Positions 25,406 to 35,242 are shown, counted from the stretch's first letter. The stretch: DNA of 64,000 nt from Phaeocystidibacter marisrubri (GCF_008933165.1 NZ_WBVQ01000003.1:1-64000); one strand, 5' to 3'. Translations and numbers: made by a program. Notes: a model not told the origin generated them from the sequence alone.

Positions 25406-26281
25406 ATGATATTTATCGCTGAAAGCGGATCGACGAAGTGCGATTGGGTCCTTATTGATAAGGGTGGTAAAGAGGTGGGGCGTTGGAGCACAATGGGCTT
25501 CAACCCTTACTTTCATTCGTCGGATTTGATTCGTCACAAAATGAGTCAGGAACGCGGTATGGCGCCCTATTTACTAGAGGTGCAGAATATCTGGTTCTAT
25601 GGCGCGGGTTGTTCCACAGCTCAATTGAAAGCCATTGTCATTGACGGTTTACAACAGGTGTTTCCCAATGCGGAAATCCATGTAGATCACGATCTCAATG
25701 CAGCCGCGTTTGCCTTATATCAAGGCAGGCCAGAAATTGCTTGTATTCTCGGAACAGGCTCCAACAGTTGCTACTTCGATGGCATTAACGTTCGTGAAGA
25801 GGTTCCAGCACTGGCCTATATTTTAGGTGATGAGGGCTCCGCCAGTTGGATTGGAAAGCGTTTGGTAGCAGATTTCTTGTACAAACGATTACCGCAAGAT
25901 CTTCATGAAGCATTTGTAGATACCTACAAGACGTCAAAAGATCAGATCATTCAACGTGTTTATAATGAACCTCACGCCAATGTTTATCTGGCTGAGTTCT
26001 CCCGATTTGCTGGAGATCATGCGGGCCACAGTTGGATTAGAGCCATGGTAGCAAATGGCTTTGCCAAGTTCTTGGACATTCATGTGAAATGCTATCCAGA
26101 AGCAGAATCTGCCGAGGTGAACTTTGTCGGTTCTGTGGCGAAGCAATTTGAAGACATCCTGAAGAAGGAAGTCAAGAAGGCCGGATTGCAATACGGAAGA
26201 ACTCAGGCTAAACCGGTGAACCTGTTGGTCAATTACCACATAGAGCGCTTGGGCGTTCTCGAGCTACTCAAGAAAGTATGA
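25406..26281 (+). CDS. BadF/BadG-type sugar kinase (N-acetylglucosamine kinase-like)
   Basis: A 291-residue ASKHA-fold kinase. The phosphate-1 motif is at the N-terminus (AESGSTKCDWVLID), the catalytic-type Asp region is DHDLNAAAFALYQGRP, and the phosphate-2 loop is CILGTGSNSCYFDG, followed by LGDEGSASWIGKRL. This is the pattern of GlcNAc/glucosamine kinases in the BadF/BadG/BcrA/BcrD family. In this operon the free sugar available is glucose released by maltose phosphorylase, so a glucose kinase role is a reasonable inference; the family name alone would suggest GlcNAc. Its stop overlaps the pgmB start (ATGA). Confidence 0.85.
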   Translation: MIFIAESGSTKCDWVLIDKGGKEVGRWSTMGFNPYFHSSDLIRHKMSQERGMAPYLLEVQNIWFYGAGCSTAQLKAIVIDGLQQVFPNAEIHVDHDLNAAAFALYQGRPEIACILGTGSNSCYFDGINVREEVPALAYILGDEGSASWIGKRLVADFLYKRLPQDLHEAFVDTYKTSKDQIIQRVYNEPHANVYLAEFSRFAGDHAGHSWIRAMVANGFAKFLDIHVKCYPEAESAEVNFVGSVAKQFEDILKKEVKKAGLQYGRTQAKPVNLLVNYHIERLGVLELLKKV

Positions 26282-26928
26282 TTAGGGGAATAATCTTCGA
26301 TTTAGACGGAGTAATCGTCGATACAGCAAAGTATCACTTCTTAGCTTGGCGCCGTATGGCAAAGGAGCTAGGGGTAAACTTCACCGAAGAGGAGAATGAG
26401 CAGCTCAAAGGTGTGAGTCGCCGCGGATCGATCGAGAAAATCATGCGTTGGGGAAATATTCAGCTCTCCGAGGCAGAGATAGAAAGATGGATGGCCATCA
26501 AGAACGAGTGGTATTTAGAGCACATTGCAACCATGGATGAAGGTGAAATTCTTCCCGGTGCAAGTGATATCATTCGTCAGGCAAAAGATGCTGGACTGTC
26601 CATTTCGTTGGGTTCGGCCAGCAAGAATTCTCGCGTGATTTTAGAGCGAGTAAAGCTCATTGATGAGTTCGATGCCATCGTTGACGGAACGGTCGTTTCT
26701 GCATCAAAACCAGACCCTGAAGTGTTTCTCACGGGTGCAGCACAACTGGGCTTACCTCCTGAAGATTGTTTGGTGTTTGAAGATGCTCAGGCTGGCGTTG
26801 AAGCGGCCATCAACGGCCACATGAAAGTGGTGGGTGTGGGTTCACCAGACATCTTGGGCAAGGCTCACATTGTGATTCCTAACTTAGAGGGAATCCGACT
26901 TCAAGAAGACATTATCAATAAAATATAA
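26278..26928 (+). CDS. pgmB: beta-phosphoglucomutase
   Basis: A 216-residue HAD-superfamily enzyme converting beta-glucose-1-phosphate to glucose-6-phosphate. The nucleophile motif FDLDGVIVDT has Asp8 and the general acid Asp10. The cap domain follows (EQLKGVSRRGSIEKIM, the substrate loop). Motif II is LGSASKNS, the Lys is in SASKPDPEVF, and motif IV is VFEDAQAGVEAA. It pairs directly with the GH65 gene eight bases downstream, the standard partner whose product it consumes. Confidence 0.95.
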   Translation: MIRGIIFDLDGVIVDTAKYHFLAWRRMAKELGVNFTEEENEQLKGVSRRGSIEKIMRWGNIQLSEAEIERWMAIKNEWYLEHIATMDEGEILPGASDIIRQAKDAGLSISLGSASKNSRVILERVKLIDEFDAIVDGTVVSASKPDPEVFLTGAAQLGLPPEDCLVFEDAQAGVEAAINGHMKVVGVGSPDILGKAHIVIPNLEGIRLQEDIINKI

Positions 26929-26936
26929 GTGCATCC

Positions 26937-29255
26937 ATGGAGAAGCGCTATCTCGAAATAGACGAGTGGAAGATCGTTGAAGAAGGCTGGGACCCAGCGA
27001 ACCACATGAAGAGTGAGAGTATCTTCAGTATTGGTAACGGCAGAATGGGGCAACGCGCCAACTTTGAAGAGACCTATTCGGGCAACACCCTTCAGGGTAG
27101 TTATGTGGCGGGAGTTTATTATCCCGACAAAACGAAAGTGGGTTGGTGGAAGAATGGATATCCTGAATACTTCGCCAAGGTTCTCAACTCCGTGAACTGG
27201 ATTGGAATCAATATTTCTGTAGATGGTGAGCAGCTCGATTTGAATGCCTGCGCAGTATCAAATTTCCGCAGAGAACTTGACATGCAGCACGGATTGTTGT
27301 CTCGTTCTTTTGATGTGAAATTTACCAATGGCAAAACCCTTCGTATAGATTCTAAGCGCTTCTTGAGCTTGGTGAGAGATGAGGTAGGTGCCATTGCGTA
27401 TTCCTTTACTCCTGTGAATTTTGAGGGGGCGGTTGTCGTCACTCCTTACCTAGATTTTGACGTTGAAAACCATGACGCCAACTGGGAAGAGAAGTTTTGG
27501 GATAGCGTTGAAGAACGCGTAGCGGCTCAAAAGGGCACGGTTACCGCCAAAACGAAGAAGCTCGATTTCCAGGTGAGCGCCGCCATGCGATTCGAAGTTG
27601 CAGAAGGCGATCAGCACATTACACTTTACCCGAACACGGATCAACGTGAGAAATTCGTTTCAAACACTGTTGAGCTCCGTGTAGAACAAGGGAAGACGTA
27701 TACCATTTACAAGTATGCTGGTATCACGTCGAGCATGAATTACAAAACCAAAGACCTCGCACTTGCTGCCGATACATTGGCCAGTGAAGCAATGCGCGAT
27801 GGTTTTGATGCCTTGTACGAAGAACACGCAAATGCATGGTTGGAGAAGTGGTCTACCAGTGATATCATCATTGATGGCGACCCTGCAGCACAACAGGCTA
27901 TTCGCTTTAATATCTTCCATCTCTTCCAAACCTTCACCGGAGTAGATCCTCGATTGAACATCGGACCAAAAGGGTTTACCGGAGAGAAATATGGTGGGTC
28001 TACCTATTGGGATACCGAAGCGTATTGTTTGCCATTCTACCTCTCTACAACCGATCAATCTGTGGCTAGAAACCTCTTGATTTATCGTTACAATCACCTT
28101 CAAAAAGCGATAGAGAACGCAGAGAAATTGGGCTTTACCAATGGAGCTGCTCTGTATCCAATGGTGACAATGAACGGGGAGGAGTGTCACAACGAGTGGG
28201 AAATCACCTTTGAAGAAATTCACCGAAATGGCGCCATTGCTTACGGTATCTTCAACTATGTTCGTCATACACTAGATCGCGATTATCTTCACGAATACGG
28301 CTTTGAAGTTCTTTTGGCCATTAGCCGATTCTGGGCACAGCGCGTGAATTGGAGCGAAGCGCGTGGTAAGTACGTGATGCTCGGTGTGACAGGACCCAAC
28401 GAATACGAGAACAACGTCAACAATAACTTCTACACCAACAAAATGGCCACATGGACCATGGCGTATACCTTGGAGGTCATTGACGAGCTAAAGGAAAACC
28501 ATCCTGACGCTTATGCCAAGTTGGTAGAAAAGACTCATTTTGACGAAGAAACGGAGACCAAAGAGTGGCATGAAATCATTGCCAATATTGCCATTCCGTT
28601 TGATGACAAGCAGCAAGTTTACCTACAGCAAGATGGATTTTTAGACAAAGATTTGCGTCCAGCTTCATCACTCGCGGTAGAAGAACGTCCGATTAACCAG
28701 CATTGGAGCTGGGATAGAATTCTGCGTTCATGCTTTATCAAGCAAGCAGATGTATTGCAAGGATTGTACTTCTTCGAGCATCAATACGACAAGGCCACCA
28801 TTCGCAGAAACTTCGATTTCTATGAACCGATGACGGTTCACGAGAGCTCGCTTTCGCCTTGTGTACATGTGATTTTAGCGAGTCGAATTGGCTATGGTGA
28901 AAAGGCTTATGAACTGTATCTCCGCACTGCTCGTCTCGATCTTGACGATTACAACCGCGAGGTTCACGAAGGACTACACATCACCAGTATGGCTGGAACT
29001 TGGATGTCGGTAGTGCAAGGATTTGGAGGAATGAAGATCATAAAGGAGAAGTTGGTGTTTGAACCGCTGCTTCCTGAAGGATGGAAAGCCCTTCACTTTA
29101 TGTTGCGCTGGCGTGGAGCTGTGCTAAAAGTGAATGTCACCCACTCCACCTTGAAAGTGGAGAATGTATCCGATGTGGAAGCGGAGTTCCACTATGGTCC
29201 GCACGTTCACAGAGTGGCGGCCAATGGTGAAATCAAACTCGAATTAACGAAGTAA
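26937..29255 (+). CDS. GH65 family phosphorylase, probably maltose phosphorylase
   Basis: A 772-residue glycoside phosphorylase that splits maltose with phosphate into beta-glucose-1-phosphate and glucose. It has the GH65 N-terminal beta-sandwich (GNGRMGQRANFEE, STYWDTEAYCLPFY) and the (alpha/alpha)6 barrel with the catalytic Glu in VTGPNEYENNVNNNFYTN. The phosphate-binding part is near HESSLSPCVHVILASRIGY and the C-terminal beta domain ends the protein. It has no signal peptide, so it is cytoplasmic. Kojibiose, trehalose and nigerose phosphorylases share the fold; maltose is favoured because of pgmB, the amylases and the SusCD genes. It uses inorganic phosphate instead of ATP. Confidence 0.9.
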   Translation: MEKRYLEIDEWKIVEEGWDPANHMKSESIFSIGNGRMGQRANFEETYSGNTLQGSYVAGVYYPDKTKVGWWKNGYPEYFAKVLNSVNWIGINISVDGEQLDLNACAVSNFRRELDMQHGLLSRSFDVKFTNGKTLRIDSKRFLSLVRDEVGAIAYSFTPVNFEGAVVVTPYLDFDVENHDANWEEKFWDSVEERVAAQKGTVTAKTKKLDFQVSAAMRFEVAEGDQHITLYPNTDQREKFVSNTVELRVEQGKTYTIYKYAGITSSMNYKTKDLALAADTLASEAMRDGFDALYEEHANAWLEKWSTSDIIIDGDPAAQQAIRFNIFHLFQTFTGVDPRLNIGPKGFTGEKYGGSTYWDTEAYCLPFYLSTTDQSVARNLLIYRYNHLQKAIENAEKLGFTNGAALYPMVTMNGEECHNEWEITFEEIHRNGAIAYGIFNYVRHTLDRDYLHEYGFEVLLAISRFWAQRVNWSEARGKYVMLGVTGPNEYENNVNNNFYTNKMATWTMAYTLEVIDELKENHPDAYAKLVEKTHFDEETETKEWHEIIANIAIPFDDKQQVYLQQDGFLDKDLRPASSLAVEERPINQHWSWDRILRSCFIKQADVLQGLYFFEHQYDKATIRRNFDFYEPMTVHESSLSPCVHVILASRIGYGEKAYELYLRTARLDLDDYNREVHEGLHITSMAGTWMSVVQGFGGMKIIKEKLVFEPLLPEGWKALHFMLRWRGAVLKVNVTHSTLKVENVSDVEAEFHYGPHVHRVAANGEIKLELTK

Positions 29256-29261
29256 CTCGTC

Positions 29262-31607
29262 ATGAAAAAGCATCTAGCCCTTCTCGTTTTTATTCCGCTC
29301 ATTGCTTGTCAGTCTCAAAACGAACCCAGCGTGAGCTATCCGGAAAATCCGGTAATTACGAAACTAGCAACGGCTATTCAGCTTGGAAATGATGGTGCGG
29401 AGATCAATGAATTCGATTACCTCGGAAAGCCTGCGGATTCAGTAAAGTATCCAGAAGGAGTTAGAGTAAGTCTGCCAGACACCCTCGGTTTTTCATACGT
29501 AGAACCAGAGAAGAATCTACCGATGGAATCCGTGATTACCCTGTATTCAGGTGGATTTGGATATGATATCATCATGCATCGTTCGCGCAGAATGGAGGTG
29601 GAGATTTCCGTTCCGGCCGATATGTTCGATTCAGCTCCTACTCTTTTTGGAACCTTTAATGCCTGGAATCGCACAGCAGATACTATGGTGTTAAAAGGAG
29701 ATTCTTGGACAGCGGTACTTGAACTAGAACCTGGCATCCACGAGTACAAGCTCTTCCACAACGAAACGGAATATGAGAATCCAACGGCCGATCGAGTAAG
29801 TAATGGTATGGGGGGCTTCAATTCCATTATTGAAGTGAAGCCCAAAGGAGAAATGCCCGTTGAATTGCAAACAGCTGGAGATTTAGAAGAAGGAGTAATC
29901 AACCTAGAAAACAATCTAGGTCCTGATCAAAAGCTGATTGTTCTTTGGGAGAATTATAGACTACCAGAGGAAAGCATCTCCTATGAAGAGGAAAAGATTG
30001 CCGTGAATATTCCGGTTGCTGCCAAAACAGCTGGGCGTTCTACTCTGCGCTTTTTCTCAGCCAATGAAGCGGGTTGGACCCGTGAATTGAGAGTGCCATT
30101 GTTAGATGGCAAGCCCATTATGGATGCGGCGAAGCTCGATAGGGGCGATTGGAATTCAGCACGTATGTACTTTATGATGGTCGATCGATTCGCCAATGGA
30201 GATTCGACCAATGACGATCCCATCAACAGTCGAGAAGTATTGCCACAAGCCGACTTTAGAGGAGGCGATATTGCAGGAATTCTCCAAAAATTGCGCGAGG
30301 GTTATTTCGATCAATTAGGCGTAAACACCATCTGGTTGTCGCCTATTACTCGCGGTCCAAGGGATGCGTGGGGGCTATGGAATAAAGGGGGTGTGACCAC
30401 TAAGTTTTCGGCTTATCACGGATATTGGCCAACCAGTAATACGCTCATTGATTCGCATTTTGGCAACCCTGAACTCGTTCATCAACTATTGGATGAAGCA
30501 CATGCGAAAGGCTACAATGTAGTGCTGGATTATGTAGCCAATCACATTCATCAAAATCATCCCCTTTACGAACAACATCCAGATTGGGCCACCAGCTTGT
30601 ATTTGCCCGACGGAAGTTTGAATACAGAGAGATGGGACGATCACAGACTCACTACTTGGTTCGACAATCACCTGCCCACGCTAGATTTGCGAAAGTGGGA
30701 AGTGGTTGACCCAATGACCGATTCTGCCATCACTTGGGTTACCGACTACGACTTTGACGGATTCCGTCACGATGCAACCAAACACATCGATCTGCTCTTT
30801 TGGCGCACGTTAACCAAGAAGGTGAAGCACCGCGTGACGGATGTAACCGGCAAAGAGATTTACCAGATTGGTGAAACCTACGGTTCGCCAGAACTCATTG
30901 CTAGCTACCTTTCAACGGGGATGTTAGACGCTCAATTCGATTTCAACGCTTACGATGCTATTGTGGGTGTGCTAACAGATTCAGCCATTCCAATCGAGCG
31001 GATTGTAGATGTAATGAACAACAGCTGGAACTACTACGGTCAGCACAACACCATGGGTTACATTTCTGGCAATCAAGATCGCTCTCGCTTCATTTCCATT
31101 GCCTCCGGCGACGTTTCCCTCAGTGAAGATCAGAAGTTGGCGGGATACACGCGGCACATTGGAAAACCCTCGAAGGAAGGATATGAGAAACTCGCCTTAC
31201 TACAGGTGTTCAATCATAGCATTCCCGGAATTCCTGTAATCTATTACGGAGATGAATACGGATCTCCCGGAGCGAATGATCCAGATAATCGCCGTTTGAT
31301 GAAGTTTGACGATTTGGATGCTGATGAAGTGCGTTTGCGGGAATGGGTGAGCGAGTTAGAGCGACTTCGTTCTTCCGAAATGGCATTGGTATACGGTACT
31401 GCGGAAATTGAAGCCATGGACGACAGAGTCATACACATCACTCGTAGATACTTGAACACTCAGATAGATATCTACATAAACAGAAGCAAAGAACCTATTG
31501 ATCTTCCATCCATCCCATCCAATGCCATCACGCTGTTCGGTTCTCGCTCAATAGATGGTCAATTGGGAGGAACATCAGCCCTAATCCTTAAAACAATTGC
31601 TCCATGA
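29262..31607 (+). CDS. GH13 amylase lipoprotein
   Basis: A 781-residue lipoprotein: MKKHLALLVFIPLIAC with Cys16 lipidated. An N-terminal E-set/AMPK-type carbohydrate module (LFGTFNAWNRTADTMVLKGD, about 130-150) is followed by another beta-module and the catalytic barrel from about 300. GH13 regions: I VVLDYVANHIHQ, II DGFRHDATKH, III EIYQIGETYG, IV YISGNQDRSRF (Gln instead of the usual His next to the stabilising Asp). The anchor suggests the periplasm or the outer face of the outer membrane. It probably trims maltodextrins to maltose; exact bond specificity is open. It lies six bases after the GH65 gene. Confidence 0.9.
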   Translation: MKKHLALLVFIPLIACQSQNEPSVSYPENPVITKLATAIQLGNDGAEINEFDYLGKPADSVKYPEGVRVSLPDTLGFSYVEPEKNLPMESVITLYSGGFGYDIIMHRSRRMEVEISVPADMFDSAPTLFGTFNAWNRTADTMVLKGDSWTAVLELEPGIHEYKLFHNETEYENPTADRVSNGMGGFNSIIEVKPKGEMPVELQTAGDLEEGVINLENNLGPDQKLIVLWENYRLPEESISYEEEKIAVNIPVAAKTAGRSTLRFFSANEAGWTRELRVPLLDGKPIMDAAKLDRGDWNSARMYFMMVDRFANGDSTNDDPINSREVLPQADFRGGDIAGILQKLREGYFDQLGVNTIWLSPITRGPRDAWGLWNKGGVTTKFSAYHGYWPTSNTLIDSHFGNPELVHQLLDEAHAKGYNVVLDYVANHIHQNHPLYEQHPDWATSLYLPDGSLNTERWDDHRLTTWFDNHLPTLDLRKWEVVDPMTDSAITWVTDYDFDGFRHDATKHIDLLFWRTLTKKVKHRVTDVTGKEIYQIGETYGSPELIASYLSTGMLDAQFDFNAYDAIVGVLTDSAIPIERIVDVMNNSWNYYGQHNTMGYISGNQDRSRFISIASGDVSLSEDQKLAGYTRHIGKPSKEGYEKLALLQVFNHSIPGIPVIYYGDEYGSPGANDPDNRRLMKFDDLDADEVRLREWVSELERLRSSEMALVYGTAEIEAMDDRVIHITRRYLNTQIDIYINRSKEPIDLPSIPSNAITLFGSRSIDGQLGGTSALILKTIAP

Positions 31608-33025
31608 AGAAGCATTTCATTGCTGGTTTGGCAGCGGTAACCTTACTCGTTGCATGCGATAATAAGTCTAAGTCTACTTCGACGGAAACCTCATCCGAGT
31701 TTGCATCTAACATAGGTTGGAAGTCGACCGCATCTATCTACGAGGTCAATATCCGTCAGCATACACCAGAAGGGACGATTGCTGCCTTCACGCAAGACCT
31801 AGATCGGATATCGAGAATGGGAGTGGGTATCCTTTGGATAATGCCTGTGCAGCCAATTGGCATGCAAGGGCGTAAGGATCCTAAAGACAACGGTAAATCT
31901 TTGGGTAGTTACTATTCTATCTCTGATTATACCGCCGTTAATCCAGAGTTTGGAACCGAAGCGGATTTCAAGGCCATGGTAGATAAGGCCCATGAATTGG
32001 GGATGAAAGTGATTCTAGATTGGGTGGCCAATCACACCGCATTTGATCACCATTGGGCATCAGAGCACCCTGAGTTTTACAATCACGATGAAAATGGTGA
32101 CATCAGTGTAGCGAGAAACAATGACGGAACGCTAACGGATTGGACTGATGTGGCGGATTTAAACTATGACGAGCCAGGGTTACACAAGGCCATGGTGGAA
32201 GAGATGAGTTGGTGGATTAGTCAATTTGATATTGATGGATTCCGTTGTGACGTTGCGGGATATGTTCCACATGAATTTTGGCAATCTGCCATTCCACAAT
32301 TACACGATGTAAAAGACGATATTTTCATGTTGGCAGAGTGGGATGAGCCTTACTTGCACGATGTATTCGACATGACGTATGGATGGGATTTCCATCACCG
32401 CACAAATGAAGTGGCCAAGGGCAAAGCTTATGCAACCACCTTTGACGATTACAAACGTCATCTCGATACGGCATATCCTGCCGATGCTATGAAAATGCTC
32501 TTTACCACCAACCACGATGAGAACTCTTGGAATGGTACTGTTTACGAGCGTTATGGTGATGGTCATAAGGCGTTCTTTGTATTGTGTGCTACCTATGAGC
32601 ATGGCATGCCGCTGATCTACAGTGGTCAGGAAGCAGGTCTTGATCACCGTCTAGAGTTCTTCTACAAAGACACTGTCACTTGGAAGAATCCAAATTTGGA
32701 GGCCTTCTACGCCATCGCCATCAAAACCAAAACGGCTAACCCTGCACTTTGGAACGCTCCCGATGGAGGAGAGCAGGAGAAAATCACTACCACGAACGAT
32801 GCGAATGTATACGCCTTCACTCGTAAGAAAGGAGACAATACGGTGATTGTATTCATCAACTTGTCCAATGTACCTACAAGTTTCACCTACAATGGCAACA
32901 TCGAAACCAACACCTATGAGGAAGTGTTTACCGGAAACCTACTCAACTTGGAATCTACCGGAGCCATGGATCTAGGTCCGTATGAGTACATGGTATTTTC
33001 TTCACAGATAACTGGAGTAGAATAA
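31604..33025 (+). CDS. GH13 alpha-amylase lipoprotein
   Basis: A 473-residue enzyme with signal and lipobox LVAC (Cys18), a Ser/Thr/Lys linker, and a plain three-domain amylase. GH13 regions: I VILDWVANHTAFDH, II DGFRCDVAGYVP, III MLAEWDEPYLHD, IV FTTNHDENSW, all with the catalytic Asp, Glu and Asp. The final beta domain ends EEVFTGNLLNLESTGAMDLGPYEYMVFSS. The start overlaps the previous stop (ATGA) and its own stop overlaps mgsA (TAATG), so translation along this stretch is tightly coupled. It is likely a maltodextrin-hydrolysing envelope enzyme. Confidence 0.92.
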   Translation: MKKHFIAGLAAVTLLVACDNKSKSTSTETSSEFASNIGWKSTASIYEVNIRQHTPEGTIAAFTQDLDRISRMGVGILWIMPVQPIGMQGRKDPKDNGKSLGSYYSISDYTAVNPEFGTEADFKAMVDKAHELGMKVILDWVANHTAFDHHWASEHPEFYNHDENGDISVARNNDGTLTDWTDVADLNYDEPGLHKAMVEEMSWWISQFDIDGFRCDVAGYVPHEFWQSAIPQLHDVKDDIFMLAEWDEPYLHDVFDMTYGWDFHHRTNEVAKGKAYATTFDDYKRHLDTAYPADAMKMLFTTNHDENSWNGTVYERYGDGHKAFFVLCATYEHGMPLIYSGQEAGLDHRLEFFYKDTVTWKNPNLEAFYAIAIKTKTANPALWNAPDGGEQEKITTTNDANVYAFTRKKGDNTVIVFINLSNVPTSFTYNGNIETNTYEEVFTGNLLNLESTGAMDLGPYEYMVFSSQITGVE

Positions 33026-33399
33026 TGAGGACCATTGCCTTAATAGCGCACGATGGAAAGAAGGCGGATATGGTCACTTTTCTTCGAAACAATCTCACTT
33101 TATTCAAGAGAGCTGACATTGCCTTGGTGGCTACGGGCACCACAGGTGGACATGTAGAGCAAGCGGGGTTAACCGTACAAAAAGTGCTCAGTGGTCCTAG
33201 AGGTGGTGATGCGCAGATTGCCGCGCGATTGGCAGTGGGCGAGATTGATGCAGTCTTCTTCTTTCGAGATCCCTTAGACAAGCATCCACATGAGCCGGAT
33301 ATCGCAATGCTCATGCGTTTATGCGATGTTCACAATATACCCTTGGCAACTAACCCAGCAACGGCAGAACTAGTTTTTGCAGGCTTGTTGGCGGAGTAA
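33025..33399 (+). CDS. mgsA: methylglyoxal synthase
   Basis: A 124-residue enzyme that turns dihydroxyacetone phosphate into methylglyoxal and inorganic phosphate. The family motifs are ALIAHDGKKADM, the phosphate loop VATGTTGGHVEQA, LSGPRGGDAQIAARLAVGEID with the catalytic Asp in GGD, and FFFRDPLDKHPHEPDI. It is slightly shorter than the B. subtilis and E. coli forms but complete. Its presence in a maltose phosphorylase operon is unusual: it would relieve sugar-phosphate build-up and return the phosphate spent by the phosphorylase. That interpretation is inference. Confidence 0.93.
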   Translation: MRTIALIAHDGKKADMVTFLRNNLTLFKRADIALVATGTTGGHVEQAGLTVQKVLSGPRGGDAQIAARLAVGEIDAVFFFRDPLDKHPHEPDIAMLMRLCDVHNIPLATNPATAELVFAGLLAE

Positions 33400-33418
33400 G
33401 AACCTAATTCAACAAGAA

Positions 33419-35221
33419 ATGGCAGCGAATCAACCTATGCACGCTGACTCTTCCAAAGTGAAGAAGCCCTCCCTTTCACTTGGCTCTGTAATTAACCTCA
33501 GTATGGGATTCTTAGGAATTCAGATGGGTTTTGGCCTACAGAATGGAAATGCCAGTAGGATTTTAACTGACTTTGGTGCCGATGTCCACGAGTTGAGTAT
33601 GTTCTGGTTAGTTGCTCCGTTCACTGGTCTGATCGTCCAGCCGATTATTGGACATATGGGTGATAATACTTGGGGGAAGCTTGGGCGACGGAAGCCTTAT
33701 TTTTTAGTGGGTGCGATACTCGCAGCGTTGGGTCTCATCTTCCTTCCCAATTCAGATGTCCTCGCCGGAGAATCACTCAAGGCTACTGAATTCTTAGGGC
33801 TTTCGGCGATCTTATGGATGGGAGTGATTTTTCTAGCACTCATGGACGCCAGCTTTAACATAAGTATGGAGCCATTTAGGGCGCTAGTTGGTGATATGCT
33901 TCCAAAGCGTCAAGGCACTCTCGGGTTTAGTGTTCAGACTATTCTGATAAGTGTAGGGGCAATTCTGGGTTCATTGCTTCCTAAGATTTTGAACACTGTT
34001 TTCGGTATATCCAATGAGCCTATTGCTGGTTCTGTAGCTCCAAATGTGGTCTGGTCATTCTATGTAGGCGCCATTATTTTAATTGCTACCATTCTGTATA
34101 CCATCGTGACGATTAAGGAGTATCCGCCTGAAGATTTTGCGAAATTTCAGGGAACTACAGAGAAGAAAGAAAAGACCAACATGTTTGCTGACATCTTTAG
34201 AGACACGCTTAAGATGCCATTGAGAATGAGGCGACTTGCTCTCGTTCAATTCTTTTCATGGTTCGGATTGTTTACCATGTGGGTTTATACGACCAATTCT
34301 ATCGCACAGAATGTGTACGATGTAGAATTAGGGGCTGCCGATTATATGGATTTGAAAGAACGCTTGTTGGAGGTTGATACATCTTCATTTGATAAGGACA
34401 AGCTCAAAAGTTATCACAAGGCGGTAGAAGGATTGGTCAATTTGAATCCGAGTTCGGAAGATAGGTACTTCATTAACAGTTCCATTTCATCGTTTGTAAG
34501 TCAAGGAATATTGATGGATGAATCGAAGATTTGGGAAGAAGTGGTTCAGCTTAAAGATTCGAAACCTGAACTCTTTAAGGGTATACTTGAAGAAAGATAT
34601 GAATTGGTTCAAAGCTCCATAGACAAGGGAGATGATATCGTTGTTGGAAGTGCTCTTACTTCAGCAGTAATGGAACATGGAAGTATTGAAGGGCTCGAAC
34701 TAATAAGTAAGCTAAAGAGCCTGGCGAAGGAACATCAAACCGCAGGGGATCAAACTGGAGTGATGTTCGGGATCTACAATTTTATAGCACTCATTTTTGC
34801 CTTTCTCTTGAATCCACTCGCCAAGGCGACGAGTAGAAAGTTTGTACACTTTGCGTCTCTGATGTTGGGCGGCGTTGGATTGATCAGTCTTTTATTTGTT
34901 CACAATGCAGACTACTTATGGGTAAGCATGATAGGAGTGGGGATTGCTTGGGCAAGTATTTTGGCGATGCCTTACGCTCTGTTGATAGATTCATTACCTG
35001 CCAATAAGATGGGGGTGTACATGGGAATATTCAACTTCTTCATTGTGATTCCTCAAATCATCAATGGATTTATCGGAGGCCCGATTATTCATTCCTTCTT
35101 CAATGACTACAGCATCAATTACTTGATGTTTGGAGGAGTATTCATGGTTCTGGCAGCTCTATTTACCCTGCGTATACGTGAACCCTTATTCAGCCATCCA
35201 AATGAACCTTTGGTTGAGTAA
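33419..35221 (+). CDS. MFS (GPH/SLC45-like) sugar transporter with large cytosolic-type insertion
   Basis: A 600-residue carrier from the ATG at 33419; the frame is open 42 bases upstream into mgsA, but this ATG is the first sensible start. Twelve hydrophobic segments can be traced, with the MFS loop motif GKLGRRKPYF between segments 2 and 3 and IAQNVY after segment 7. Between segments 7 and 8 there are about 145 charged residues (near 300-445: LKERLLEVDTSSFDKDKLKS, then EERYELVQSSIDKGDD) that family members of ordinary length do not have. As the last gene of the operon it probably brings maltose or maltotriose across the inner membrane to the cytoplasmic phosphorylase. Confidence 0.88.
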   Translation: MAANQPMHADSSKVKKPSLSLGSVINLSMGFLGIQMGFGLQNGNASRILTDFGADVHELSMFWLVAPFTGLIVQPIIGHMGDNTWGKLGRRKPYFLVGAILAALGLIFLPNSDVLAGESLKATEFLGLSAILWMGVIFLALMDASFNISMEPFRALVGDMLPKRQGTLGFSVQTILISVGAILGSLLPKILNTVFGISNEPIAGSVAPNVVWSFYVGAIILIATILYTIVTIKEYPPEDFAKFQGTTEKKEKTNMFADIFRDTLKMPLRMRRLALVQFFSWFGLFTMWVYTTNSIAQNVYDVELGAADYMDLKERLLEVDTSSFDKDKLKSYHKAVEGLVNLNPSSEDRYFINSSISSFVSQGILMDESKIWEEVVQLKDSKPELFKGILEERYELVQSSIDKGDDIVVGSALTSAVMEHGSIEGLELISKLKSLAKEHQTAGDQTGVMFGIYNFIALIFAFLLNPLAKATSRKFVHFASLMLGGVGLISLLFVHNADYLWVSMIGVGIAWASILAMPYALLIDSLPANKMGVYMGIFNFFIVIPQIINGFIGGPIIHSFFNDYSINYLMFGGVFMVLAALFTLRIREPLFSHPNEPLVE

Positions 35222-35242
35222 ACTTTGCGAAATGAAGGAAAG

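Noticed and set aside
27660-28268. 202-codon minus-strand frame inside the GH65 gene
   Set aside because: Antisense shadow of a conserved enzyme; no independent features.
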